Part shown: one piece after another, positions 27,162-34,919 of the stretch
Layout of the letters: each line of letters opens with the position of its first letter
Position numbering within the stretch: position 1 is the stretch's first letter
Source of the DNA: Hofstenia miamia
Lineage: Eukaryota; Xenacoelomorpha; Acoela
Assembly (NCBI GenBank): GCA_004352715.1
Contig: SCFE01000107.1
Coordinates: forward strand, 904,057-968,056
Length of the DNA: 64,000 nt
Reading direction: 5' to 3'
Made by a program: the position numbers and the translations under genes
Notes under the pieces: generated by a model
Told to the model about the DNA's origin: nothing
Databases searched by the model: none
Seen by the model: the letters and a program-made list of their open reading frames with translations, nothing else

Positions 27162-28295
27162 CCTATATATTTTTCGATGCTTTCTGAAATTGTTGTCGAA
27201 AATACAATTGCTCCAAGTGTTCCAATTGTTACATAAAAAATTTAAGTAACTTCTAAACATCTGTGGTGATTACTTAAAATGAAATTCATGACTCAAAAAA
27301 CATCACAAATTTGAAATGATCAGAGGATAGAAAAGTGTCTTATGTTTCAATTAATTTTTAAATTGTAGGCAATTTATGCGTGGATCGTTTAGCATTATTT
27401 GAGTGGTCTGACTATAGAAAATGGAATGTGTTGGGTTAGCTAGATATGGAATGGTCCCAGAATTTAGGCCCAAGTTTGTTCCCGTCAATAACTCGGGTCA
27501 TCTTAGGCCTATTATTACTATCCATGTCAAGGCAACTTGATAATTTTTTGGTTTGCTACACAAATGTACTGTTGAGTTTATTTAAAATGTATAGGAAACA
27601 ACTACCAACTGAACTTGGAAAATCTAAATTGAATTTAAGAAGAGTAGGCAAAACTAAACTAAAATTTCTTAACTAAAAGTGGAAATATGTTTTTCAAATC
27701 ATCTTCTATATATTCACTGCATTAAGTTCTATATTACTTGACTAGGATAAAAATAGGCACTGGGCGTTAAAGAATTGGAAGTATCACAGTCTGAAAATGC
27801 TGAATAGCGATGAAAAAGGACCTTCTTTTACTGAGAAGAAAAAATTCTAGTTAATTGTTTGTTTCTGCTTGGCATTGACAACCAATGGCAATGGTTTGAT
27901 TCAAATGTATCTATCGAACCTTCAGCAGAGTGAATTACATAATCTTAAAATAATTTAGTTTCCTTAATGTGAACAAGGTTATGTCTCTATATATGAATTT
28001 GTTAATTATTAATTACTTATTGCTTACAATTTAGACTTTGCTCCAGCTTTATGATAGAAGATATGGAAATGATAGCTATTCATGTTGGTATTGTTTAATC
28101 CTTCAAGAAGGAGGATTATATTATGAAAACTATAGACTTCATATTTATTACTTTCAATGGAATGATGCTCTAAGGTTCTTATGCAGAAATGCTGAGTCCA
28201 TATTTAACATTACAAGTGTATTGAATCCTATTGTGTTTATGTTTCTATTTAAAGATTTCATAGTTAAAAAATTAGTTCAATGTAAAATATTTTGA
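5554..28295 (+). CDS. LDLa-domain rhodopsin-class GPCR gene (7 exons found, 5' end missing)
   Basis: A split gene for a seven-transmembrane receptor, assembled from exons 5554-5846, 8560-8677, 8785-8924, 18657-18910, 18993-19239, 26917-27087 and 28035-28295. All introns are GT-AG and every exon junction keeps phase (0,1,0,2,0,0), giving 493 residues to a TGA stop. Seen: two LDLa modules (residues about 24-62 and 63-100), a linker of about 36 residues, then TM1 with N1.50 (153), TM2 with D2.50 (182), Cys3.25 (225) and an ERC motif with R3.50 (250), exactly 25 residues apart as in class A receptors. Further on are an extracellular-loop-2 Cys (310), TM6 with F6.44 and P6.50 (393), and TM7 with NPIVF (471-475). 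Known: LDLa modules precede the 7TM in relaxin-type and GRL101-type receptors, where leucine-rich repeats intervene. None were seen here. Inference: a plasma-membrane receptor for a peptide or protein ligand. No signal peptide or upstream exon was found; exon 1 starts in mid-codon, so the gene begins further 5'. Confidence 0.8.
7054..7434. mobile_element. terminal-inverted-repeat element in the GPCR intron
   Basis: The left end CAAAGCTGGACAGGG and the reverse complement of the right end CAGAGCTGGACATGG match in 13 of 15 positions, with shared inner GTGACCCATG / GGGTCACAT motifs. CAACCTAT abuts the left end (7046-7053) and occurs again at 7501-7508, so the right border may lie further out, at 7500. 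No protein is encoded. It occupies the intron between the LDLa exon and the linker exon. Confidence 0.5.
8479..8521. repeat. (TA)n microsatellite
   Basis: About 42 bp of alternating AT, 38 bp upstream of GPCR exon b. Confidence 0.95.
8560..8677 (+). CDS. GPCR exon b: end of LDLa 2 and juxtamembrane linker
   Basis: Acceptor ATCTTTTAG ends at 8559; donor GTATAT starts at 8678. The exon begins in phase 0, matching the LDLa exon, and its third residue (Cys 100) is the missing sixth cysteine of LDLa 2. The remaining residues, roughly 101-136, form a linker with one further Cys and end in a Lys pair just before TM1. The exon ends in phase 1, matching the next exon across a 107-bp intron. The assignment rests on phase, the cysteine count and the splice signals. 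Confidence 0.68.
8785..8924 (+). CDS. GPCR exon c: TM1 and most of TM2
   Basis: Acceptor GGCAG ends at 8784, preceded by a CTTAAC branch-like site; donor GTAAGT is at 8925. It encodes TM1 with a GITAN motif (N1.50, residue 153), a short first intracellular loop, and TM2 ending in SIADF with D2.50 at 182. It starts with the two bases that complete a split Ile codon and ends in phase 0. The next exon lies 9.7 kb away beyond piggyBac, hAT and Tc1 relics. Confidence 0.8.
9341..10960 (+). pseudogene. piggyBac-like transposase relic
   Basis: In the frame at 10356-10772: TNQYKNISDLDMAEIKDSL, GLLIRMGASQDN, a FEGIRRCLRVD motif, VTDKFPLFF and PSKFLCVDSIF are piggyBac-family landmarks, with the last covering the second catalytic Asp region. 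After a frameshift near 10720, LSKPDKYGMN and LKPDRF continue the family. The N-terminal acidic part (9700-9828, with EDDIEDIDEAS) is split from the rest by a 417-bp hAT element at 9829-10245. The open stretch 9341-9589 (GDSKNITDKLPKLTW) may be part of the same relic or an adjacent fragment. Several frameshifts and stops; inactive. Lies in the GPCR intron. Confidence 0.65.
9829..10245. mobile_element. hAT-type non-autonomous element with 8-bp target duplication
   Basis: It starts TAGGGATGTACCGGAATCC and ends GGATCCCATCCCTA, with CCGGTATCCGG-type inner repeats. It is flanked by GTATGGAT (9821-9828) and GTGTGGAT (10246-10253), 7 of 8 identical. A shortened relative of the 3613-4948 element. It sits inside the piggyBac relic. 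Confidence 0.75.
10994..11332. mobile_element. GC-rich hAT-like MITE, 339 bp
   Basis: The left end TAGTGTTCTGCGGTAAAGG and the reverse complement of the right end TAGTGATCTGTGGCTAAGG are inverted repeats (15 of 19). Flanks are ACTTATAT and ATCTATAT (6 of 8). The interior has many GGCCG / CGGCTA motifs, unlike the surrounding AT-rich DNA. Confidence 0.55.
11540..14470 (-). pseudogene. hAT transposase relic (zinc-finger, CGBP1-like type)
   Basis: On the - strand an N-terminal part at about 13960-13411 reads KYPREFCVTRKTL then VCKLCNMDVNC and a histidine pair (BED-like zinc finger), followed by about 130 residues. The C-terminus at 12020-11826 has a VSFTLLRKVLANDRHFSDDN motif with a YVNK end, the dimerisation tail of this hAT group. 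The middle is degraded and carries a (TA)n array (12803-12848). Repeated TCTTATAAAACGTCTTCTAA-type sequence at both sides (about 11690 and 14185) marks the approximate borders. Inactive; in the GPCR intron. Confidence 0.6.
14750..15523 (+). pseudogene. hAT transposase relic, C-terminal half
   Basis: A broken frame with PLSDVQWNLLGHIMAVLKLF, then SCTMAAFLDPRFKNV, then DWWAENKPHFLLLERIARRI and SVTLERVFSKAGLLVSKKRA ending near NPAHVYKRVF. The last two blocks are the hAT C-terminal dimerisation domain. At least two frameshifts (about 14945 and 15060-15290). The stretch is richer in GC than its surroundings. On the + strand in the GPCR intron. Confidence 0.8.
16079..17583 (-). mobile_element. Tc1/mariner element, full length but inactive
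   Basis: It starts CAGTATTGGAAATATG and ends CAGTACTG, which with ATTCGRCCAC just inside form inverted repeats of about 28 bp. TA flanks both sides, the usual Tc1 target. On the - strand the transposase is recognisable: a worn N-terminal helix-turn-helix region, KPFLTSKQRLCRMRWGKLM, VIFSDESKFEL (second catalytic Asp) and, further on, QQDGAPCHTS. Stops and frameshifts separate these parts; the longest open piece is 16684-16959. Both borders lie in (TA)n arrays. In the GPCR intron. Confidence 0.85.
17641..17715. repeat. GC-rich MITE end
   Basis: TTACCGGCCAAAACCGGCCG and AACTACCGGCCCC followed by CCGGTCGGTTCCAGCTCCAG; related to 5281-5390. Directly follows the Tc1 element. Confidence 0.35.
18657..18910 (+). 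CDS. GPCR exon d: extracellular loop 1, TM3 and ERC motif
   Basis: Acceptor ATTTAG ends at 18656 and donor GTGTGT starts at 18911. It enters in phase 0 and leaves in phase 2. It encodes the end of TM2, a long first extracellular loop, the conserved Cys3.25 (residue 225, in IIWC) and TM3, ending in FIAIERC with R3.50 at 250. The Cys-to-Arg spacing of 25 is exactly that of class A GPCRs. The canonical D/ERY is ERC here. A basic second intracellular loop ends the exon. Confidence 0.87.
18943..18979. repeat. (TA)n microsatellite inside an 82-bp intron
   Basis: It makes up almost half of the GPCR intron 18911-18992 and ends 13 bp before the acceptor site. Confidence 0.95.
18993..19239 (+). CDS. 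GPCR exon e: TM4, extracellular loop 2, start of TM5
   Basis: The acceptor TTTTTTTAG ends at 18992, close behind a (TA)n array. One base completes an Arg codon begun in the previous exon, then 82 codons run to 19239 (phase 0). It encodes TM4 (about residues 272-289), a long second extracellular loop with Cys 310, the likely partner of Cys3.25, and the first half of TM5. The proposed donor GTTTTT at 19240 is weak; it was chosen because it restores phase and a TM5 of normal length. The reading frame otherwise runs to a stop at 19275. Confidence 0.72.
19240..20470. other. intronic AT-rich DNA, nothing recognised
   Basis: Part of the 7.7-kb GPCR intron. No conserved protein fragment or clear repeat was seen. 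Confidence 0.5.
20478..20790 (-). pseudogene. BED zinc-finger (hAT-type) transposase fragment, copy 1
   Basis: On the - strand: QFATCKDWFCTLKLQ then HTGKSNLLAHLAKC, a C-x6-C...H-x8-C arrangement like a BED finger, followed by QPKTSNQ. The same sequence recurs on the + strand at 30460-30620. Both copies end at a (TA)n array beside AACGAGTTCATT. Confidence 0.55.
20950..21110. repeat. GCGGGTA-type element end
   Basis: Contains ATACCCAACCCATAACCGCA, ACCCGCACCCACAACAGCG and GGGTATACCCAAC; same family as 2226-2808. Confidence 0.35.
21111..24690. other. intronic AT-rich DNA with ACACAAC-rich patches
   Basis: No gene found. GTTGTGTACACAAC-type palindromic patches at about 21795-21905 and 22915-23005 look like the two ends of one degraded inverted-repeat element. 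At about 24695-24780 the motifs GGCGCACCCAGAGGGGG and CCAGTGGCGTAA resemble hAT-like element ends. Confidence 0.35.
25048..26257. other. intronic segment later repeated across two gaps
   Basis: 25048-25224 and 25965-26257 recur at 26361-26531 and 26534-26813 with few differences. No gene recognised; a short open frame at 25824-26078 has no recognisable similarity. Confidence 0.6.
26360..26813. repeat. near-identical duplicate of 25048-26257, bounded by single N gaps
   Basis: N at 26360 and 26533. The block 26361-26531 copies 25048-25224; 26534-26813 copies 25965-26257. The intervening 740 bp of the first copy are missing here. Most likely two haplotypes placed end to end. Confidence 0.75.
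26917..27087 (+). CDS. GPCR exon f: end of TM5, intracellular loop 3, TM6
   Basis: Acceptor AAATTTAG ends at 26916; donor GTAAGC starts at 27088; 57 codons in phase 0 at both ends. It encodes the inner end of TM5 with a tyrosine at the expected 5.58 position (CYGM), a short strongly basic third intracellular loop (KKRK, KKVKKF) and TM6 with F6.44 and ILSCP, where P6.50 is residue 393. Serine replaces the usual tryptophan at 6.48. The exon lies just after an apparently duplicated assembly segment. Confidence 0.82.
27128..27159. repeat. (TA)n microsatellite in GPCR intron
   Basis: Starts about 40 bp after the donor of exon f. Confidence 0.95.
28035..28295 (+). CDS. GPCR exon g: extracellular loop 3, TM7, short C-tail, stop
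   Basis: Acceptor ACAATTTAG ends at 28034; open in phase 0 to TGA at 28293-28295. The first 45 or so residues are polar and aromatic, with Cys 414 and 417 in SCWYC, and would form an unusually long third extracellular loop. TM7 follows, with NITSVLNPIVF (NPxxY variant, N7.49 at residue 471), then a short tail with KDF and KK, typical of helix 8. A polyadenylation signal lies 148 bp past the stop. Confidence 0.82.
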   Translation, partial: TLLQLYDRRYGNDSYSCWYCLILQEGGLYYENYRLHIYYFQWNDALRFLCRNAESIFNITSVLNPIVFMFLFKDFIVKKLVQCKIF

Positions 28296-28442
28296 AGTTC
28301 CTATGTTGTGCTTGGTGTTATTTGGAAATTTGTTTCTGTGATTTAGCATAATGCTCAGTAATTGTATTTTCTTCATTTTAAAAATGTATGCTTCTAATAT
28401 TGTTTGTATTACTGTCCATAGTTCATGTATGTTTTACAAGAC

Positions 28443-28448
28443 AATAAA
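28443..28448 (+). terminator. polyadenylation signal of the GPCR gene
   Basis: AATAAA, 148 bp after the GPCR stop codon, in sequence otherwise without coding potential. Distance and orientation fit a short 3' UTR. Confidence 0.5.
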
Positions 28449-28539
28449 TTCATTAATATCTCTGTTGTATAATAGCATTGAGTAATTTTATTACAAAATA
28501 TCAACAACAAACATTTCCCATCTATTTAAGAATAATTTG

Positions 28540-28960
28540 TGTTGAAGGGGATTAACAGAGCTGCCAACTTAAAGTGGATAAAAGCGGGAAATACTAAGTT
28601 CAAAAGGAGGAGATTTGTGATAAAAGCAGAATATTGCCCTAAAACTGTTGGCATTCAATATCATTAGATTTTGGTGAAATTTCACTAGAGTTACATTTTT
28701 ATAAATTCAATAAGGCTGGCATCTCATGATTGTTTTTTTATGCATTCAAGGCCATTTTGCTGTCCATTTCCCTGAACGTAATAGAAGGAACTATCTGTAA
28801 TTGTGTACAGTACTTTTTTACCTCACACGATCTCCTTTTTTATGAAATCTAATTGATTTTGGAACTAATGTCTCTATTCTGTGAGCTGCAAAAATCTGAT
28901 AAAATTTGACAAAGGAGGGTATTAATATTTCAGCCCCCCTAGTCAGCATAATATTTACAA
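28540..28960. repeat. possible hAT-like non-autonomous element
   Basis: It starts near AACAGAGCTGCCAACTTAAA (about 28556), matching the CAGAGNTG start of other elements here. The right end was not resolved. Confidence 0.25.
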
Positions 28961-28964
28961 GGCA

Positions 28965-29480
28965 TGCTCTAAGAAAGCTGTTGAAAGGAAGAAACTCTTT
29001 GCAGATACACTATGCGACCAGAAATGGAGCCTGCACTTTGATAGTGAACAAATTGAACGCATGAGTTTTAATCAACAGCTAAAACTAAAATAAATCAATT
29101 TGGTGCTCTGAAGTTGAGCAATTCAATGCTGAGACTTACAGAAGGACTGAAAGTCCTATTGGATGAATTTCACTTGTGAGGTGCAACCTGAATGATTATT
29201 TCTGATACCGCAAATGTGAACACTGGACAAAAGAGTGAGATAGTGGTTAGACCTATTTAAGTGCTATGCCAAGCAACAATTTGTGAATTGCGAAATCATG
29301 ATGTCTTTAAAAAGATTCTTGCACCTTGTTATGAATGAACAGTTGGCAGTACAAGCAAATCCCACTAAATCGATTATTTATTTTCAAGGCTACATGTATG
29401 AAGGCTTCAAGGCCCCTTTGATAATGCAACTCATGTCATTGACCATTAAGATGGTTGGAGGGCTGATATGACATTTCTGG
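28965..29480 (+). pseudogene. decayed coding relic, probably transposon-derived
   Basis: A + strand series of broken frames reads MIISDTANVNTGQKS, CELRNHDVFKKILHLVMNEQ and PTKSIIYFQGYM, separated by stops and frameshifts. The pattern is that of an old coding sequence. I cannot name the family with certainty. No intact ORF. Confidence 0.35.
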
Positions 29481-30455
29481 TCTACCTACCCCAAGCCTTC
29501 AGGTAATTCTGTGAAAAAGCGGACCTGTGTTTTGTTAAGTTTCAGAAAATTCGTGAAGCCAGATAGAACTTGCAAGGAATCCTGTCTCTCCTTTCATTTT
29601 TCCTAATCCCACATAAAGATTGCAAACATTTTGCAGTTCATCTCACATAAATGGCAAACGACTGGTTCAGTAACCAAATTTACATAACTGAAGATAATAC
29701 AGAGCTATCAAAAGCCTTATAGACATACAAGACTGCTCTGAGATGCTTGAAAAAATCATTAGAAACAAAGCCATCAAAATTGAACATCCTCAAATGCAAT
29801 CAATACTGTGAGTGAGCAGTCATTGTTGTGCAAGAACTAAGTAGCATATAAAGGAACAAAAAAAATCTGCAATTACACTTCATTCTCTCCAATGACTTAC
29901 CACAACTTTGTCAGGCTATTGATTTATTCAACTACATGCCCTAGATTCTTTTCATTGCTCTGAACTTTAGTTCATGTAACAGCTATGTATTTAATGTTTG
30001 GAACTTTTCTTCAACCACAGTCCTACTTTCTACAATTTCACAAAATGTGACCAAATTTAAAAAAATCGAAGATAATTGTGTGCGAAACATTTTTATCAAA
30101 TACAAAAAAGACGTTGGTTTTCATGGTTTGAATGCAAAAGTTCATCAGAACATCATACAGGATCAAAAAATTGTAAAAAAAGTTGTATATTTATATTTGA
30201 GTTTATAATTTTATTACTCCTTTTCTTATGCTTTCTATCCTTTTCATTTTGGAATGCGTTATTTTGAATTTGACAATTTACAAAAACTATGAAATGTTTC
30301 ATGTCCCTCATCTTACAAGCAACGTAACCTTAGACATGATCGAGGTCCAAAAACTCAACTCAAAATTTCGAATACTCGAAATCAACTTGATATTAGCTTG
30401 AATACTATAAATTTTTCTTCAGTACGAAATAATGATGGTAGACATAACGGAACGT
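29481..30455. other. AT-rich DNA, nothing recognised
   Basis: Only short chance frames, for example 30076-30267. Confidence 0.5.
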
Positions 30456-30459
30456 CAAA

Positions 30460-30611
30460 TAAATTAGCCCATCTTGCCAAGTGCACAAAGCAGCCGAAAA
30501 CGTCTAATCAGTAAAGCTTACTCCTAAAGGTTCCGGTGGCATACTATCCGGCTCTGAAAATGCGGAACTCAAGAAAATTCTCGTGGATCCTGTTGTTAAT
30601 TAAATGAACTC

Positions 30612-30645
<34 letters not shown>

Positions 30646-30703
30646 NNNNNNNNNNNNNNNNNNNNNNNNNNNNNNNNNNNNNNNNNNNNNNNNNNNNNNN
30701 NNN

Positions 30704-30734
<31 letters not shown>

Positions 30735-30960
30735 TTACATGTTTCTGCCACGTGTGTTTCACAGAGGCATTCTCTGCCAATGTTGGAGTAGAGAACAATC
30801 TGAAGGAACTTTTGAATGACATGCGGAATCTGCAAATGTACGTTTCACATTCCTTTGGAAAAAAAAGAGGTCGAACCTGAATCACATCCAATAATTTACA
30901 CAATAGCCTCCGTAATGTGCTAAACGCTATTGTTGGTACTACTCAAACTGAAGAAAATCT
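30460..30960 (+). pseudogene. BED/hAT fragment, copy 2, interrupted by (TA)n and a gap
   Basis: 30460-30620 is the reverse-complement counterpart of 20500-20660 (LAHLAKC then QPKTSNQ). Then (TA)n, 58 N (30646-30703) and more (TA)n. After the array a + frame from about 30760 reads ANVGVENNLKELLNDMRNLQ, possibly another part of the same relic. Confidence 0.45.
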
Positions 30961-31279
30961 TGTTTAGTTAGTGCAGTGATATTCTTCATTTTTTGTTTTG
31001 ATCAACACATTGTTTTGGCTAATGTATATCTAAAATTGAACACTAAGTTTAAAAATATTACATTCTGCAAAATATACTACCACCAAAATACAAATAATTA
31101 TTTTCAAACTTACAATTGAAAACAAATAAAATGCATCATCCGAGAAAAATGACAATCATGGTACGTACATGTAAAGCAAAGTTGTAAGATAGAGCAATGT
31201 GTACATATCTGTTATATAAGTTCGAATTAAGAAAATATATAGTGCGATCAAGTGGTGTATATACATTAAGTATTGTCCA

Positions 31280-31410
31280 ATTGGAAATTTTTGAAATGCG
31301 GGTATGATAATAGAAAACCGTGGATGTTGGTCGGGTGCGGCTATGTATTTCAAACAATTTGTGGGTACAAACACTGTGAGTGCGGGCTGGGTACCCATGT
31401 CCACCATAAG
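31280..31410. repeat. GCGGGTA-type element fragment
   Basis: AAATGCGGGTATGATA, GGTCGGGTGCGGC and GTGCGGGCTGGGTACCC; same family as 2226-2808. Confidence 0.35.
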
Positions 31411-32042
31411 TTAGAAAATAGTATCGAGTGACATGACTCAGCCTGAACTTTCTAGTGTTAATAAGCAAATTTATTTGAGAACTTAATGCGAAAGTACAAT
31501 AACTAACACAATAGGGGGCAGATATAATTTGTAAATAAATAGAAAATATAAATTTAACATACTTTTTCATATTTAAACACACGTGAAACATATTTAATGC
31601 CGACAACACATCGATTGTTTCGTTGCATCAAATGTAAATTTACAATGTGCTAATTTGAAATCTTAAAGAGAATCATGTCAAAAATGAATTCCAAGGTATC
31701 TGCAATAAATACAATAATAATCCAACATTATTACTTAGCTTATGTACATATGTACTATAAATGAAACAATGAAAAGAGATTACTTAATAATTAGCAGCAA
31801 ATGAAACAAATAGTTAGGGTCAGTAGGGCCAGCCAACTAGATAAAAGTTATATGACATTATTACAAACATAATTGTTAGATGTATGTATACCAATAGTGC
31901 AACTAGTTATGCGTCAGGTGCAGGCTAAATTAGTACAGACCAATCAGACTAATTTAATCAAAACATACTAAACAGACTATTTTTTTATTACAGGATAATC
32001 TATCTAATATCAGGATCATTAAAAGTAATGAATAGGGAAGGG

Positions 32043-32154
32043 TATATAAACTGGTACTAACTACATTGAACATCATTTTAGATACACCGTGAGGCTATGG
32101 CAAAGGAACTCCTTAAGCTTGAAGTGGTTGTGCATGTATATGCGATCGATAATA
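32043..32154 (+). promoter_or_regulatory. possible TATA promoter and short first coding exon
   Basis: TATATAA at 32043-32049 lies 48 bp before an ATG at 32097. From it 19 codons (MAKELLKLEVVVHVYAIDN) run to a strong donor GTGAGT at 32155. No downstream exon was found within the window, so this may be chance or a relic. Confidence 0.22.
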
Positions 32155-32810
32155 GTGAGTTGTTTTGTCATGTTGGGCTCATGTTATATTTTAGATACAT
32201 CTCTTTAAAAAAAATCTTTGTTTAGTCGATAGATCATTTAGTTGACAAACTTTTATTGTTCAAATAATTTCATTTCGTGAAATATTAAGCATGAATATTA
32301 GTTCTACTGACTAGCTCAGTGTGCATTATATTTTTTAACATATTTGTTAAAACAGTAATATATATATATTGATTTTATGAGATCTTATTAAATATATTTT
32401 TTGTTGATCCAATATTGAAAATAACTTTTCTGTCTAAGAATGCTTGAATTTTACTGATTAAGATTGGCCTTCTTTACTAGAACAAAAATTCTAGTAATAA
32501 AACAATACAATAAAAATATAGTTTTCAAGCTTTGAAATCACTAAATTCCGAGATAATAAAAAAATCCTAGCTAAAAAAAATCTAATAATTTTCGAAAATC
32601 CCGAGAATGAGTATTTCAGGATTACGCAACCCAATCCATCACTTGTATTCAGCATTATATCTCTACTTGCTGTTTTGGTGCGGTCTTTGAGGAAGCATTG
32701 TGTGATTAAACAGGCTAGTTCAGCCATTATGTTTTTCATAATATATTTTACATGTAGCTCAAGCTTAGGAACACAGTAAACATAAAATCAGACTAATCTG
32801 GCACAACATG

Positions 32811-33865
32811 ACAATCCGGTATCCCGAATCGGTAAAATCGGCAATTGCACAACCGGATCTGGACATCCGGTATCCGGTAAAATATAACTTTTTTATCGGA
32901 TTTTACCAGATATCAAATTCTGAGACTTGACTTAAAAATGAAATTTTTCCATGATATGGAAGTTGTTATCCAACAAAACAAGTTTTTCTTTCATATATCA
33001 AGACATAGACTATTTAAAATGAATTTATTTTAATTCGCAAGAGGTCGAAAATAATTGAGAAATGAGTTTGCTCTTCATTAATAAATAGGAAGTTATGAAG
33101 TCATAAAAGTTAATTTTTTGTTGGTCTGCTTGAAAATAGATGTTTTCAGACCTGGGGTGCAGTTAAATAGGAAGTTATGAAGTCATAAAAAGTCATATTT
33201 CGGTTTTTTGAAAAATACAGTAGTATTTGTGGCTGAATGTAATAAAAGTCATATTTTAGAATAGTTTCATTAAATTAAGAAAATAACTTAAAAATAAACG
33301 CTGAATTGTGATTGCATTAAATCATTTGAACTAAAATATATACATTCATTTAATTTCAATTATTGTACTTCCTGGCCTAACCCCCAAGAAGTTTAATTGC
33401 TAGCTAGTTGTTGTCTTGACCCAATGGCTAATGTATTTCTAGGAGTGGCCATGTATGCTGACCAGACTTGTCAAAAACCGTAATTGTTAACCTCGGCTTG
33501 GCTCGTTTAAATTTTGAGAAAATCTTTCAATGAGGTTCGTTTCAGCTCGGTATTTTTCTTAAAAATATTGTGCTCTCAGAATGTTTTCAATTGCTCTTCC
33601 TATTATTTAATAAACATTTCTAAAATACAATTATAAGTAAGGAATATTGAATGAAAAAATAAGAATAATCTGCATAATCAAATTAAAAAGCAGCACTATA
33701 AATTTGGTTTGCTTAAAAACGGCTCGTTTTGTTCTCGTTGTATATCCAATACTCTGCTCAAGCTCGGCTCGGCTCGGCTCTTCTCGTTAGAAGTTCGGTT
33801 CGTTGACAAGTCTGAAAAAATATTAAAGGAACTATATACATTTTTATTTCATGGATTTTGCAAGG
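32811..33865 (-). mobile_element. hAT element relic, reverse copy of 4205-4948
   Basis: The reverse complement matches 4948 down to about 4205: CCGGTATCCGG-rich end, ATTCGCAAGAGGTCG, GACCTGGGGTGCAGTTAAAT, CCTAACCCCCAAGAAG and ATATTAAAGGAACT in order. It is interrupted at 33463-33810 by a second element that is absent from the related copy. Confidence 0.65.
33463..33810. mobile_element. CAGACTTGTCAA inverted-repeat element, nested
   Basis: It starts CAGACTTGTCAAAAACCG and ends TTCGTTGACAAGTCTG; the first 12 bases are perfect inverted repeats. The interior has repeated CTCGGCTCGGCTCGGCTC. The related copy at 4300-4265 shows the site without this insertion. No clear 8-bp duplication. Confidence 0.65.
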
Positions 33866-33867
33866 CA

Positions 33868-33910
33868 CCAGGGCCGGCCTTAACCTGCACAGGTCCGGGG
33901 CAAAATACGA
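33868..33910. repeat. hAT-like end (CAGGGCCGGCCTTA)
   Basis: CAGGGCCGGCCTTAACC followed by CAGGTCCGGGGC. This start is typical of dispersed hAT non-autonomous elements; the other end was not found. Confidence 0.35.
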
Positions 33911-34919
33911 CATATGAGTGAAATAATAAAGCAATTACTATCGCGATTTTTTAAACTAAAAAAATTGAAATTTTGACCCGAAAGTTTTGACTTTTTCTAC
34001 TTAAATGGAATTTTTTACCTTAAAGATTGACCTAGAGATTTTTTAGCTTTTGTAAAATTCGTGTATTCTATACTAAACATAATCAACAAGTTAGTAAGAA
34101 GCACCAATATTGAACACTACATTATCTTTAGAGTTTTTATTGTCTTAAGCATGCTTTTTAATATTCAGAAGAACCTTTTTATGGGGAGCCCTTACTATTT
34201 TCAGCAATACCGATACATATTCCGAAAGAATTAATGCACTGATTGCAGTGATTATCATTAAGACATGAATATATAGTTTTAAATTTTCGATGTAGCATCC
34301 AAAATTGAGGTTGATCAAGACCTACTATAATTGCAGTAGGTCTTGGGTTGACTCAGACTCAAATCACTAACTTTTGCATTATTGCCTCATTGATAACAGT
34401 TCTTGCTCTTTCAACATTGATACCCTTAGTAGAGTGATTTTTATAAACATTTGTAAAACATTGAAACATGAATTATATGCTTGCTCTAACTTATCTCTAT
34501 TTTAATAGTTAAAAATTGTACAGTGATGTTTTCCCATGTTCTTGTAACCAAGAAATTTATATTTTTAGAACTAATTAATATAGAAAATAGCTAGTATTAC
34601 CTTACACTGGGATTGAATCCCATTGAAGAACAATCTTTTGATGAAATTTATGAACAAAAATCAGTACAGAAAAAAGAACAGAGCCTTCAAGAAAGCAACA
34701 AAAATTGCTGATTTAAAGGTAGAGATACAAAGTAAAAAGCTAAAACCACTTACATTATTTGCAGGCAGCAACGATCTAGTATAGGTGAATTTGTGGAAAA
34801 AATATCAGGTACTATGACGTCACCAAATGAGTAGAAATTATCACAATGGTGAGAGCCAGCATCAATGATCCACATAGCATGACTGAAAAATTCATTTACA
34901 AAAATATTACATTTTCTAT

